Assembly: GCF_000203915.1 (NCBI RefSeq)
Contig: NC_008391.1
Location: 186,001 to 250,000, forward strand
DNA: 64,000 bases
Direction of reading: 5' to 3'
Source of the DNA: Burkholderia ambifaria AMMD
Lineage (GTDB): Bacteria > Pseudomonadota > Gammaproteobacteria > Burkholderiales > Burkholderiaceae
This document shows positions 1 through 8,597 of the stretch, in pieces. Each line of letters begins with the position of its first letter. The first letter of the stretch is position 1. The notes under the pieces were generated by a model that saw only the letters and a list, made by a program, of their open reading frames with translations, was not told the origin of the DNA and ran no database searches. The position numbers were made by a program, and so were the translations under genes.

Positions 1-445
1 TCATCCGCGTGCGCACCGGTCCCGGCGGGAACGCAAGCGTGAGCAGGCTCAGCGAACTCGGCATGAAGAGCGCCGCGCCGACACCCTGTGCGAGGCGCGC
101 CGCGACAAGTGCGGCGCTGGACTGCGCGGCCGCGCACAGCACCGACGCGCCGACGAATAGCACGAGCCCGGCGACGTAGACGGATTTCGACCCGTAGCGG
201 TTCGCGAGTGCGCCGCCGAGCAGCAGCAGCGCGGCGAAGCTGAGCGTATAGGCATCGACGACCCACACCAGCGCGGTCAGCGACATCGACAGGCTGGTTT
301 CCATGGCCTTCAGCGCGACGTTGACGATCGTCACATCGAGCATGGCCATCACGAAGCCGCACGCGAGCGCGACCATCACGAGCACGGGGCGCGCGGCCGC
401 GGATGCGTACGCGCCGGTGGCCGGCGTGGCGCTCCCGCCGTTCAT
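1..445 (-). CDS. MFS exporter, DHA2 (EmrB/QacA-like) family, N-terminal part
   Basis: Partial gene: the ATG is at 445 and the reading frame runs off the left window edge after about 148 codons. After a short alanine-rich N-terminus the protein shows TM1 ending in the DHA2-type signature (MAMLDVTIVNVAL, about residues 33-45). It continues with WVVDAYTLSFAALLLLGG (TM2), the cytoplasmic loop NRYGSKS and a third and fourth membrane segment. Proteins of this family are proton-driven drug or metabolite exporters of 14 TM segments. Its start codon overlaps the livF stop (ATGA at 445-442), so it is the sixth cistron of the liv-type operon. The substrate is unknown; coupling to an amino-acid importer suggests export of an amino acid, analogue or overflow product. 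Confidence 0.85.
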   Translation of the reverse strand, partial: MNGGSATPATGAYASAAARPVLVMVALACGFVMAMLDVTIVNVALKAMETSLSMSLTALVWVVDAYTLSFAALLLLGGALANRYGSKSVYVAGLVLFVGASVLCAAAQSSAALVAARLAQGVGAALFMPSSLSLLTLAFPPGPVRTRM

Positions 446-1161
446 GCGGCCCTCCCGCCGAGGTACAGGCGCCGCATCTCAGCGCTGTCGAGCAGCTCGG
501 CCGCGGGACCGTCGAGCGCAACGCGCCCCATCGTCAGCACGATGCCGCGGTCCGCGATGCGCAGCGCCTCGATCGCATTCTGCTCGACCATCAGCACGCC
601 GATATGCTCGGTGTCGCGCATCCGGACGATCGCGTCGAACACCTCGTCGACCATCTTCGGCGACAGGCCCGCCGACGGCTCGTCGAGCAGCAACAATACC
701 GGGCGCGGCATCAGCGCGCGCGCGAGCGACACGATTTGCCGCTCGCCGCCGGACAAGGCGCCCGCCAGCGACCGGTAGCGACGCCGGAGGACCGGATACT
801 GCTCGCACAGCTCGTCGATCCGCGCCTCGCGCGGAAACGCGGACATCGACTGGCCGCCGAGCATCAGGTTTTCCCGCACGGTCAGCGACGCGAACACGTT
901 GTCGGTCTGCGGCACGAAGCCGATGCCGTACTCGCGGATCTTCCGATGGACCGGCACGCGCGCCACGTCGGTGCCCTGGATCGTCACGCTGCCCGCACGC
1001 GGCAGCAGGAAGCCGGCGATCGATTTCAGCAGCGTCGATTTTCCGCAGCCGTTCGGGCCGAGGATCGTCACGATGTCGGTGGCGCCGACCGTGAGCGACA
1101 CGCGATGCAGGATGTCGACTTCGGGTGTGTAGCCGGCGACGAGTTCGCGCACGTCGATCAT
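442..1161 (-). CDS. livF: Branched-chain-type amino-acid ABC transporter ATPase LivF
   Basis: Protein of 239 aa, the usual LivF length. Walker A is GPNGCGKST at residues 35-43; the ABC signature LSGGERQ and Walker B (LLLLDEPS) follow in the expected order. It powers import together with LivG, LivH, LivM and the periplasmic binding protein encoded upstream. The ATG at 1161 gives the canonical LivF N-terminus (MIDVRELVAGY) and overlaps the livG stop by four bases. The open frame extends further upstream, but that extension is arginine-rich shadow of livG. Downstream it overlaps the MFS gene in the same ATGA manner. Confidence 0.93.
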   Translation of the reverse strand: MIDVRELVAGYTPEVDILHRVSLTVGATDIVTILGPNGCGKSTLLKSIAGFLLPRAGSVTIQGTDVARVPVHRKIREYGIGFVPQTDNVFASLTVRENLMLGGQSMSAFPREARIDELCEQYPVLRRRYRSLAGALSGGERQIVSLARALMPRPVLLLLDEPSAGLSPKMVDEVFDAIVRMRDTEHIGVLMVEQNAIEALRIADRGIVLTMGRVALDGPAAELLDSAEMRRLYLGGRAA

Positions 1162-1943
1162 GATGCCTCCAGCGGGCGACCGGCGGCATGCGCGCGGCCG
1201 AGATAGGCGTCGAGTACGCGGCGGTCGCGTTCCAGCTCGGTCGGACGGCAGTTCGCGATCGCCACGCCGCGGTCCAGTACGACGCAGCGGTCGCATAGCT
1301 CGCGGATGAAATGCATGTCGTGTTCGATGACGACCAGCGTGACGCCCTGCTTGCGAATCCGTTGCAGCGCGTCGATCAATTCGCCGCGCAGGTTCGGGTG
1401 CACGCCGGCGGTTGGCTCGTCGAGCAGCAGCAGTTTGGGCTCGGTCATCATCGCGCACGCAATGCCCAGCAGCTTCTTCTGGCCGCCGGAGATCGACGCG
1501 GCTGCAAGGTGCGCGACGCCGGACAGTTTCAGTTCGTCCAGCAGCTCGGCGGCGCGCGCACGGGTATCGGCATCGAGCGCGCGCGTCGCGCGGCCGCGCC
1601 AGAGCGCGGCGCCGATTCCGTGGCGCGCGGACGAAGCCGCCATCGCGAGTTCGAGCACCGACATTCGCGCGGGCATCGACGGCAACTGGAATGTGCGGCG
1701 TATGCCCAGTCGGGCGATCCTGTGCGGCGAGAGCGCGTCGATCCGCTGACCGTCGAAGCGGATGGCGCCCGCCGCGAGCGGCGCGAAGCCGGTGACCGCG
1801 TTGAGCGCGGTGCTCTTGCCGGAGCCGTTCGGGCCGAGCAGTCCGACGATCTCGCCGCCGTCGACCGACAGCGTGACCCCGGACAGGACGACGTTCTCGC
1901 CGTAGCGGATCGTCACGCCATCGAGATCGAGCAGCGCACTCAT
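1158..1943 (-). CDS. livG: Branched-chain-type amino-acid ABC transporter ATPase LivG
   Basis: Protein of 261 aa. Walker A GPNGSGKST lies at residues 37-45, the signature is ISGGQKK, and Walker B is followed by the DEPTAGVHP stretch typical of LivG. The C-terminal extension that separates LivG from LivF is present. The start at 1943 (MSALLDLDGV) overlaps the livM stop (ATGA at 1943-1940), which fixes the start despite a longer open frame. It pairs with LivF as the second ATPase of the importer. HAAT-family specificity cannot be read from the ATPase; the adjoining amino-acid dehydrogenase and racemase-fold genes suggest an amino acid, possibly a D-isomer. Confidence 0.93.
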   Translation of the reverse strand: MSALLDLDGVTIRYGENVVLSGVTLSVDGGEIVGLLGPNGSGKSTALNAVTGFAPLAAGAIRFDGQRIDALSPHRIARLGIRRTFQLPSMPARMSVLELAMAASSARHGIGAALWRGRATRALDADTRARAAELLDELKLSGVAHLAAASISGGQKKLLGIACAMMTEPKLLLLDEPTAGVHPNLRGELIDALQRIRKQGVTLVVIEHDMHFIRELCDRCVVLDRGVAIANCRPTELERDRRVLDAYLGRAHAAGRPLEAS

Positions 1944-2827
1944 GGCCGCACCTCCAGGCGCTCGGGCACGAGCCCGTGCGGGCGCCAGATCACGCATGCG
2001 AGCAGCATCAGGCCGACCAGGCCGAGCCGCACCGCGCCGGTCAGGTCGCTGCCGACCCCGAGCCAGTCCTTGAGAAACGGCGCCAGCGCGTAGACGGCCT
2101 GCACGATCAGTGTGCCCACCAGCACGCCTGCGTGGCTGCCGAGGCCGCCGACCATCACGACGGTCCAGAGCGCGAAGGTCTCGGACGCGATCATCGCGTC
2201 CGGCCCGACATAGCCGATGTACCAGGTGGCGAGCGCCCCGGCGACCGCCGCAGGGAGCGCGCCGGCGATGCACGCACGCGTTTTCAGCGCGAGCGGATCG
2301 TAGCCGAAGCAGACCGCGAGCGCGGGTTCCTCGCGCATCACCTTCAGCGCGCGGCCGAAGCGGCTTGCGGTCAGGCGCCGGTACGTCGCGTAGGTGAGCG
2401 CGAGGCAGCCGGCCGTGACCGCGAGGAAGGCGAGGTCGGCCCACGGCGCCCGCAGCCCGGGGAACAGCGGCGCGATGCCGCCGATTCCTTGCGCGCCGCC
2501 GGTGAGCCAGCTTTCGTTGAGCGCGGTCGTGCGCAGGATCTCCGCGATTGCGAGCGTCGCGATCCCCCAATAGTCGGCGGCGAGCTGCCGTCCCAACCGT
2601 GCGACGACGAGCGCCAGCGCACCGGCCGCGGCCACGGCGAGCGCCAGCGCCGACAACAACGGCCAGCCGAGCTGCGACGCGATGCCGGCCGCGTACGCGC
2701 CGAGCCCGGCGAACGCGATGAAGCCGAAGTTGACGAGCCCCGCATAGCCGGCCTGCAGGTTCAGCCCGAGCGCCATCGTCGCGTACAGGCAGCCGATGGT
2801 CAGCAGATGGATGACGAAGCTAGACAC
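1940..2827 (-). CDS. livM: Branched-chain-type amino-acid ABC transporter permease LivM
   Basis: Protein of 295 aa with about eight to nine hydrophobic segments. It has the LivM hallmarks NLQAGYAGLVNFGFIAF (about residues 23-39) and, near the C-terminus, the conserved GGLGSHAGVLVG loop that contacts the ATPases. It forms the membrane channel with LivH. It overlaps livG by four bases and livH by eight bases, so the operon is tightly coupled in the order binding protein, H, M, G, F. At 295 aa it is shorter than the E. coli LivM but normal for proteobacterial HAAT-family members. Confidence 0.93.
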   Translation of the reverse strand: MSSFVIHLLTIGCLYATMALGLNLQAGYAGLVNFGFIAFAGLGAYAAGIASQLGWPLLSALALAVAAAGALALVVARLGRQLAADYWGIATLAIAEILRTTALNESWLTGGAQGIGGIAPLFPGLRAPWADLAFLAVTAGCLALTYATYRRLTASRFGRALKVMREEPALAVCFGYDPLALKTRACIAGALPAAVAGALATWYIGYVGPDAMIASETFALWTVVMVGGLGSHAGVLVGTLIVQAVYALAPFLKDWLGVGSDLTGAVRLGLVGLMLLACVIWRPHGLVPERLEVRP

Positions 2828-3713
2828 GCCGCACCTCCCGATCGAAGATTCCGTAGGGCCGGAAGATCAGCGCGACGAGCAGGATCGCGAACGACACTGC
2901 GCCGACATACTCGACCGGAAAGAACTGCATCGGCCGATCGACGAGCGTGCCGAAATCGACGTTCAACGCGACGGTTTCGGCGAGCGCGATCAGCAGCGCG
3001 CCCGCCGCGGCGCCGAGCGGGTTGCCGAGACCACCCAGGATCGCCGCGGAGAACACCGGAATCAGCAGCCCGTAGCCGAGATTCACGTGCACGCTCTCGG
3101 TGGCGCCGAGCATCGTGCCGCCGAGCGCCGCCAGCACGCCGCTCGCGAACGTGATCACGTTCGTCACGCGCGTCGCGTCGATACCGGTCGCGAGCGCCAG
3201 TGCGCGATTCGATGCGAGCGCACGCATCGCCCGCCCAAGGCCGGTGCGGTACAGCAGCGCCGCGAACAGGGCGAGCGCGCCGGCGCCGCATGCGATCGAG
3301 CCCAACTGCGGCACGGACAGCGCGACGCCGGCGATCACCATCGGCGGATGCACGTCCTGCGCATACTGCTGCGGCCGCGAGCCGGCGATGCCGAGCACCA
3401 GCGCGACCGCCAGCATCGAGATCGCGAGCGAGCCGATCATCGCCACCGCGCTGCCGGAGCGCAGCAGCCGCGCAAACACGAACAGGTTCAGAAGCGTCGC
3501 GACGGTGCCGATCAGCACGCAGGACACGGCCGTCGCGAGCGCGAACGGCAGCCCCGCGCGTTCCAGCCAGAGCGTCGCGAATGCGCCGAGCATCGCGTAC
3601 TGGACGTGCGCGATGTTGGGAAAGCGGATCAGCGAATAGAGCGTCGACAGGCCGACCGACACAAGCATCAGATCGGCGGTGCGGATCAGTACGTCGACAA
3701 TGAATGACAGCAT
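2820..3713 (-). CDS. livH: Branched-chain-type amino-acid ABC transporter permease LivH
   Basis: Protein of 297 aa with eight or more membrane segments. Family landmarks are the N-terminal SVGLSTLYSLIRFPNIAHVQYAML region, the central ALASNRALALATGID stretch and GGLGNPLGAAAGA near residue 230. It is the second membrane subunit of the importer. The gene lies 35 bp downstream of the binding-protein gene and overlaps livM by eight bases. Confidence 0.93.
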   Translation of the reverse strand: MLSFIVDVLIRTADLMLVSVGLSTLYSLIRFPNIAHVQYAMLGAFATLWLERAGLPFALATAVSCVLIGTVATLLNLFVFARLLRSGSAVAMIGSLAISMLAVALVLGIAGSRPQQYAQDVHPPMVIAGVALSVPQLGSIACGAGALALFAALLYRTGLGRAMRALASNRALALATGIDATRVTNVITFASGVLAALGGTMLGATESVHVNLGYGLLIPVFSAAILGGLGNPLGAAAGALLIALAETVALNVDFGTLVDRPMQFFPVEYVGAVSFAILLVALIFRPYGIFDREVRRV

Positions 3714-3748
3714 GGCGATGTCCTCGGTTCATCCAGGCGGGCGGTCGC

Positions 3749-4849
3749 TCACTGCTGCGCGACGACCGATTGGCGGTAGACCACCTTCTCGTAGGGCTGG
3801 ACTTCCCGCTGGCCGTCGGCATCGAACGCGATCGCGCCGGTCACGCCGGTATACGACTTGCCCAATGCCGCGAGCGCCGTACGAATCTTCGCCGGGTCGA
3901 TGGATTGCGCGCGGCCGATCGCCGCGGCGGACAACAGCGTCGCGTCGTACGCATAGCTGCCGAACGCCGATCGCGGGGCCTCGTTGTACGCGGCTTGATA
4001 GGCGCTCGCATACGCTTTCGCGCCCGCGCCGAGCGCGGCGACCTCCAGGCCGATCTGGCCTTGCGCGATCTGCGCAGGCGTGTCGCTCGTGCACATCGTC
4101 AGATAGATGCCGTACCACGGATGCTGGTTGAGCCGCATCTCGAATGCCTGCCGGTTCAGCGTCGCGGCCTCCTGGCCGTATGCGCTGTAGACATACGCGT
4201 CGGGCTGCGCGCGCGACGCCTGCTCCAGTTCGCGGCGATAGGTCGATTGTCCTTCCGTGTAGAGCACCGTCGACACCACCGTGCCGCCGAGCGCCTCGAA
4301 ACGCTTCCTGAACTCGCCCGCGATGCCCTGGCCATAGCCGTTGTTCGGCGCGATCAGCGCGATGCGGCGCAGCTTGCGGGCGTACACGTCCTGAGCGGCG
4401 AAGCGCGCGGACAGGTCGTCCAGCCCGATCACGCTGAACGAGCCTGCGCCGATCTTGCGCACTTGCTGACTCGACGAGCCGATGTTGATGTGCACGTCGC
4501 CCTGGCGTACCAGGAACTGTCCGACGGGAATCGTCACCGACGACGAGAATTCGCCGAGCACGACCGGCACGTGCTCGACGGTCGCGAGCTTGCGCGCCGC
4601 GTCGAGGGCGGTGTTGGCCGAGCCGCCCGAATCCTCGATTCGCACGGCGAGCTTCTGGCCCAGCACGCCGCCTTTCGCATTGATCTGCGCGACGGCGAGC
4701 TCGATGCCGCGGCGCTGGTCTTCGCCGATCGACGCACTCGCGCCGGTCAGCGGCAGCACCGCGCCCACGCTGACGTCGGCCTGCGTAGCGCCAGAGGCAA
4801 CCGCCCCGAGCGCGATCCAGATACCGACACTCCATTGACTTGCCTTCAT
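3749..4849 (-). CDS. Periplasmic amino-acid-binding protein, LivJ/LivK-like
   Basis: Protein of 366 aa with a Sec signal peptide (hydrophobic stretch VGIWIALGAVASGATQA, cleavage probably after residue 24). A Peripla_BP_6 type I binding fold follows, starting VSVGAVLPLTGASASIGED. It delivers the substrate to LivHMGF. The ATG at 4849 is chosen because it has a GGGAG Shine-Dalgarno at the right distance and starts directly at the signal peptide; a longer frame to 4924 has neither. The mature protein lacks anything that would let me assign the ligand. Linkage to RidA, a DadA-like dehydrogenase and a racemase-fold enzyme argues for an amino acid. Confidence 0.88.
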   Translation of the reverse strand: MKASQWSVGIWIALGAVASGATQADVSVGAVLPLTGASASIGEDQRRGIELAVAQINAKGGVLGQKLAVRIEDSGGSANTALDAARKLATVEHVPVVLGEFSSSVTIPVGQFLVRQGDVHINIGSSSQQVRKIGAGSFSVIGLDDLSARFAAQDVYARKLRRIALIAPNNGYGQGIAGEFRKRFEALGGTVVSTVLYTEGQSTYRRELEQASRAQPDAYVYSAYGQEAATLNRQAFEMRLNQHPWYGIYLTMCTSDTPAQIAQGQIGLEVAALGAGAKAYASAYQAAYNEAPRSAFGSYAYDATLLSAAAIGRAQSIDPAKIRTALAALGKSYTGVTGAIAFDADGQREVQPYEKVVYRQSVVAQQ

Positions 4850-5167
4850 CTTCGTTCTCCCGTCGCATGGTCGGCCGCGTGAAAGGCGGCGTGGTTTGAT
4901 ATACAGAAGTGTCGACAGAATCACAGATCAAAAATCGTTTGCAAATAAATTTTCGAGTCGCTGTGAAGAATCGAGAAAGCCTCGGAGATGATAGAAAAAT
5001 CGCCCTGTTTTCATGCATTTATGCACGCAGATAAAGATCGTGGATAGCCGTGGTGCACACTCGCGCCACGATTGGGCAATGGAGAATATTTCTGAAAAAA
5101 GTGTATACAGAGGTGAATTGCAGTGCTTAAATCTGCCCAACTCGACACGACATCGGAGGGTAGTCAG
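4850..5167. promoter_or_regulatory. Divergent control region between liv operon and ridA-dadA operon
   Basis: This 318-bp gene-free stretch separates two divergent operons and is clearly more AT-rich than its surroundings. It contains two copies of the same 12-base element, TATACAGARGTG, at 4900-4911 and 5104-5115. One lies near each operon start, and both embed the TATAC half of a GTATAC palindrome. FadR-type GntR regulators commonly bind short TGTATACA-like palindromes, and such a regulator is encoded at 7742-8443. Operator function is inferred from repetition and position only. Confidence 0.5.
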
Positions 5168-5518
5168 ATGCTGGAGATCAAGCGATATGGCGTGGGTGAA
5201 CGGATGAGCCAGCTGGTCGTCGCGGGCGGGCTGGCATTCGTCTCTGGGCAGGTGGCGGACGACACGTCGCTCGACGTTGCCGGGCAGACCCGTCAGATTC
5301 TCGACAAGATCGATCAACTGCTCGACAGCGCGGGGCTCGACAAGCGCCGGATCGTGTCCGCGAGCATCTGGCTTGCCGACTATCGCAGCTTCGCCGAGAT
5401 GAACAGCGTATGGGACGCGTGGGTACCGCAGGGCGAAGCGCCGGCACGCGCGTGCGTCGAATCGAAGCTCGCGTTTCCCCAGTACACGGTCGAGATCGCG
5501 GCGATTGCCGCGAGCTAG
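5168..5518 (+). CDS. RidA/YjgF family protein (enamine/imine deaminase)
   Basis: Protein of 116 aa with the RidA fold signature: VVAGGLAFVSGQVADD near residues 18-33 and the C-terminal ACVESKLAFPQYTVEIAAIAAS. The arginine of the canonical active-site motif R(V)xxxxL is replaced here (ACVESKLAFP), so it belongs to a Rid subfamily other than archetypal RidA. Its start is fixed by a GGAGG site six bases upstream of the ATG. RidA proteins hydrolyse reactive imines released by amino-acid oxidases and dehydratases. That fits the FAD amino-acid dehydrogenase encoded immediately downstream. Confidence 0.85.
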   Translation: MLEIKRYGVGERMSQLVVAGGLAFVSGQVADDTSLDVAGQTRQILDKIDQLLDSAGLDKRRIVSASIWLADYRSFAEMNSVWDAWVPQGEAPARACVESKLAFPQYTVEIAAIAAS

Positions 5519-5581
5519 GGTCTGTTCATGAACTTTTTAATTCGTGGCAACGCATGCGCGTTCCATATGTAAACAGACCCT
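5517..5581. repeat. 65-bp element bounded by perfect 10-bp inverted repeats
   Basis: AGGGTCTGTT at 5517-5526 is exactly repeated in inverse as AACAGACCCT at 5572-5581. The element starts inside the ridA TAG codon and ends 14 bases before the dadA-like ATG, filling the whole intergenic gap. It could form a long stem in the mRNA, act as an operator, or be a tiny non-autonomous insertion. I cannot decide between these. Confidence 0.6.
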
Positions 5582-5595
5582 GGGAGAACCGAACG

Positions 5596-6840
5596 ATGAA
5601 GACGATCGTGCTCGGCGGCGGCATCGTCGGCGTGACAACCGCGTATTTTCTCGCGAAGGCGGGCGACGAGGTGACGGTGATCGAACGTCGCGGCGGCGTC
5701 GCGCTCGAGACGAGCTTCGCGAACGCGGGGTTGATCGCCCCCGGTCATTCGTACACGTGGGCGTCGCCGCGCGCGCCGAAGATTCTCTTCAAGTCGCTGT
5801 TTGCCGACGGCCAGGCGCTGCGGCTCAAATGGACGCCCGACTGGCGAATGTGGGCATGGTGCGGGCTGTTCCTGCAGAACTGCACGGCCGAGCGCTCGCG
5901 ACGAAACACGTCGATCAAGGTGCGGCTGTGTCGTTATTCGCAGCAGCGGCTTCAGCAGGCGACGCACGACGAACTGCTCGAGTACGACCGGACGAGTGGA
6001 GGACTGTTGTACCTGTATCGGGATCCGGCGTCGTTCGACCGCGGCGTCGCGAACATGCGGATTCTGACCGACAACGGTCTGCCGCTCGATATCCTGGACG
6101 CGCGGGCCACCGTCGAACGCGAGCCCGCGCTGCGCCATGCGGCGGGCGGGATCGCGGGTGCGATTCATTGCCCGACCGACGAGAGCGGCGACGCGCATCT
6201 CTTCACGCGCGCACTCGCCGAGCGCTGCCGTGCGCTCGGTGTCGAATTCCGCTTCGACACGTCGATCGACGGCGTGCGCGCAAGCGCCGATGCGATCGAC
6301 TACGTCGAGACGTCGCACGGCCGCGTGACCGGCGATAGATACGTGCTCGCGCTCGGCTCGTATTCGCCGATCGTCGCTCGCGCGCTCGGTTACCGGTTGC
6401 CGATCTATCCGGTCAAGGGGTACTCGGTCACGCTGCCGATCCACGACACGCACGAGCCGCCCGCGCTCGGTGGCGTCGAAGAGAACCAATTGGTTGCATG
6501 GGCCCGCTTCGGCGACCGGCTGCGCCTGACCGCGACGGCCGAGTTCAGCGGCTACGACACCACGCATTCGCCGGGCGATTTCGCGCACATGCTGGCGACC
6601 GCACAGGCACTGTTCCCGAACGGCGCCGACTACTCGACACCGTCGTACTGGGCCGGGCTGCGGCCGATGACGCCGGAGGGCACGCCGATCATCGGCGCAT
6701 CCCGGCACCGCAACCTGTTTTTCAACACCGGCCACGGCCATATGGGCTGGACCATGTCGTGCGGCACCGCGCAGATCGTGGCGGATCTGATCCACGGCAA
6801 GCGGCCCGATATCGACATCACCGGGATGACACTGCAATGA
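5596..6840 (+). CDS. FAD-dependent D-amino-acid dehydrogenase-like oxidoreductase (DadA family)
   Basis: Protein of 414 aa, the DadA length. The N-terminal Rossmann motif VLGGGIVGVTTAYFLAKAGDEV (GxGxxG near residues 6-11) binds FAD. The C-terminus has the DAO-family signature GLRPMTPEGTPIIGASRHRNLFFNTGHGHMGWT. DadA oxidatively deaminates D-amino acids to 2-oxoacids and passes electrons to the respiratory chain at the inner membrane face. The ATG at 5596 has a GGGAG site upstream. It is cotranscribed with ridA and overlaps the next gene by ATGA, so imine production, imine hydrolysis and a racemase-type enzyme are encoded together. Substrate range is unknown. Confidence 0.87.
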   Translation: MKTIVLGGGIVGVTTAYFLAKAGDEVTVIERRGGVALETSFANAGLIAPGHSYTWASPRAPKILFKSLFADGQALRLKWTPDWRMWAWCGLFLQNCTAERSRRNTSIKVRLCRYSQQRLQQATHDELLEYDRTSGGLLYLYRDPASFDRGVANMRILTDNGLPLDILDARATVEREPALRHAAGGIAGAIHCPTDESGDAHLFTRALAERCRALGVEFRFDTSIDGVRASADAIDYVETSHGRVTGDRYVLALGSYSPIVARALGYRLPIYPVKGYSVTLPIHDTHEPPALGGVEENQLVAWARFGDRLRLTATAEFSGYDTTHSPGDFAHMLATAQALFPNGADYSTPSYWAGLRPMTPEGTPIIGASRHRNLFFNTGHGHMGWTMSCGTAQIVADLIHGKRPDIDITGMTLQ

Positions 6841-7652
6841 GCGAACTTCTCTCTTCCTCCCAGGCGCTCGGTCCGGGCGTCGGAGCCGGCGCGGTGCGCG
6901 ACGCCTACGCCCGCTTCGATTTCTCGCTCGACGCCGGCATCGCGCGGCGTGCGGCGATCGGCCTCGTCGTGCTTGCGACCGATCACACGATCGAATACGA
7001 GTGGCGGCGTCTGCTCGCCATCGATGGGGTCGCTTTCTACGAAAGCCGGATCGCGAATTCGGCCGAGATCACGGCCGAGACGCTCGCGCAGATGGACGGC
7101 GGGATTTGCGCTGCGGTCGAATTGATCCGGCCGGGCGAGCGCCTCGACGTCGTCGCGTTCGGCTGCACGTCGGCGTCGATGGTGCTCGGCGAAGAGCGTG
7201 TATTCGAGCGCATCCGCGAGGCGCGGCCCGGCGTCGCGTGCACCACGCCGATTACCGCGGCACGCGTCGCGCTCGCGGCGCTCGGCGCGCGTGGCGTCGC
7301 GCTGCTGACGCCGTACGAGCGCGCGATCAACGATGCGATGGCCACGTATCTGCGCGCGCGCGGCGTCGATATCGTGCGGGTGGGATCGTTCGAGCACCGC
7401 GACGACAACGAGGTCGCCCGGATCGAGCGCGCGTCGATCGAGCATGCGGTGCTGACGCTCGCCGCCGATCCGGCCGTCGATGCGGTATTCGTGTCGTGCA
7501 CGAGCCTTCGCATCGTCGACGCGCTGGCCGAAATCGAAGCGCGTGCGGGCAAGCCCGTGCTGTCGAGCAATCATGCGCTTGCGTGGCACGCGCTGCGGCT
7601 CGCGGGTATCGACGATCCCGTGCCGGGCTTTGGCAGCCTGCTGATGCGATGA
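6837..7652 (+). CDS. Asp/Glu/hydantoin racemase superfamily protein (maleate isomerase / arylmalonate decarboxylase-like)
   Basis: Protein of 271 aa. Two catalytic-cysteine motifs are visible, FGCTSASM (about residue 106) and VSCTSLRIV (about residue 223). This spacing is seen in maleate cis-trans isomerases and EutA-like proteins; racemases of the same fold use the same cysteine pair. The start overlaps the DadA-like stop (ATGA at 6837-6840), implying translational coupling. The role is probably isomerisation or racemisation of the acid handled by the operon. The sequence alone does not tell racemase from cis-trans isomerase. Confidence 0.75.
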   Translation: MSELLSSSQALGPGVGAGAVRDAYARFDFSLDAGIARRAAIGLVVLATDHTIEYEWRRLLAIDGVAFYESRIANSAEITAETLAQMDGGICAAVELIRPGERLDVVAFGCTSASMVLGEERVFERIREARPGVACTTPITAARVALAALGARGVALLTPYERAINDAMATYLRARGVDIVRVGSFEHRDDNEVARIERASIEHAVLTLAADPAVDAVFVSCTSLRIVDALAEIEARAGKPVLSSNHALAWHALRLAGIDDPVPGFGSLLMR

Positions 7653-7741
7653 CGCGTGGCGTGTTCATGTAAAAAGACGCGTGCCGGCGGATCGCCGATG
7701 GATAATGACGCGCGTGACAACAGGTGGAACCAGGAGACGAG

Positions 7742-8443
7742 ATGTCGACTTCCGTTATGGCCGGCCGGGAGACCGCGGCGCCGATGCGCACGGGCCTCAC
7801 GGTCAACGAGATTTACGAGCAGCTGAAACAGATGGCTGTGCTCTACAAGATTCGACCGGGCGAGCGGTTCAACGAGCTGGAACTCGCCGAGCGCTTCAAC
7901 GTGAGTCGCACGCCGATTCGCGAGGCACTGAACCGGCTCGTGGCCGAAAACCTGCTGGTGTTCGTGCCGAACCGCGGTTTCTTCATTCGGCAACTGGAGG
8001 GGAAGGATGTGTTCGATCTGTTCGAATTGCGCCGCTCGATCGAGTCGACCGCGGTGACGCTCGCATGCGAGCGCGCGTCGGACAACGACATCAAGGCGCT
8101 GCGGCGCTTCTGGAAGCAGGTGATGAAGAATGCCGCGCGAATGCCGTCGTCCGAGCTGGTCGTCAAGGACGAGCAGTTTCATCTGGAGCTTGCCGCGTTG
8201 TCGGGCAATGCCGAGATCGGCCGGGTGCTTCAAGGGATCAACGCGCGGATTCACTACGTGCGGTGGGTCGATGTCGATCAGCGGCGCAACGAGGCGTTCA
8301 CCGAGCATCTCGAGATTCTCGACGCGCTTGCCGAACGCGATGCGGCGCGTTGCGCGGCGCTGACCGACACGCATATCCGCTGGCGGATGGAGGAGATCAC
8401 GCGCGTCGTTCAGGCGAGCGTCGTCAAGCTGTACGCAAAATAG
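7742..8443 (+). CDS. GntR-family transcriptional regulator, FadR/FCD type
   Basis: Protein of 233 aa. The N-terminal winged helix-turn-helix spans about residues 20-85 (ELAERFNVSRTPIREALNRLVAENL is the recognition helix plus wing). An alpha-helical FCD domain follows (FDLFELRRSIESTAV, then DEQFHLELAALSGN with the metal-binding D and H). FCD domains bind small carboxylic acids. The ATG at 7742 is preceded by AGGAG; an in-frame GTG at 7724 would include the ribosome site and is rejected. It sits 89 bp after the racemase-fold gene and probably controls the ridA/liv pair, the rhamnose cluster, or both. Confidence 0.9.
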   Translation: MSTSVMAGRETAAPMRTGLTVNEIYEQLKQMAVLYKIRPGERFNELELAERFNVSRTPIREALNRLVAENLLVFVPNRGFFIRQLEGKDVFDLFELRRSIESTAVTLACERASDNDIKALRRFWKQVMKNAARMPSSELVVKDEQFHLELAALSGNAEIGRVLQGINARIHYVRWVDVDQRRNEAFTEHLEILDALAERDAARCAALTDTHIRWRMEEITRVVQASVVKLYAK

Positions 8444-8597
8444 AGAAAGACCGGCTGCAGCGCGTGAGATGACCGCGTGCGGCACGAGAACGGGCAGGAA
8501 CGGCCGGTCGACGAGACAAGCAGTCGTGCAAAGGAGGACGGGCCGCCCGGATCGACCGGCGCGGCGCATCGCTACTTGATCGTCACGAGGTGCCGTC

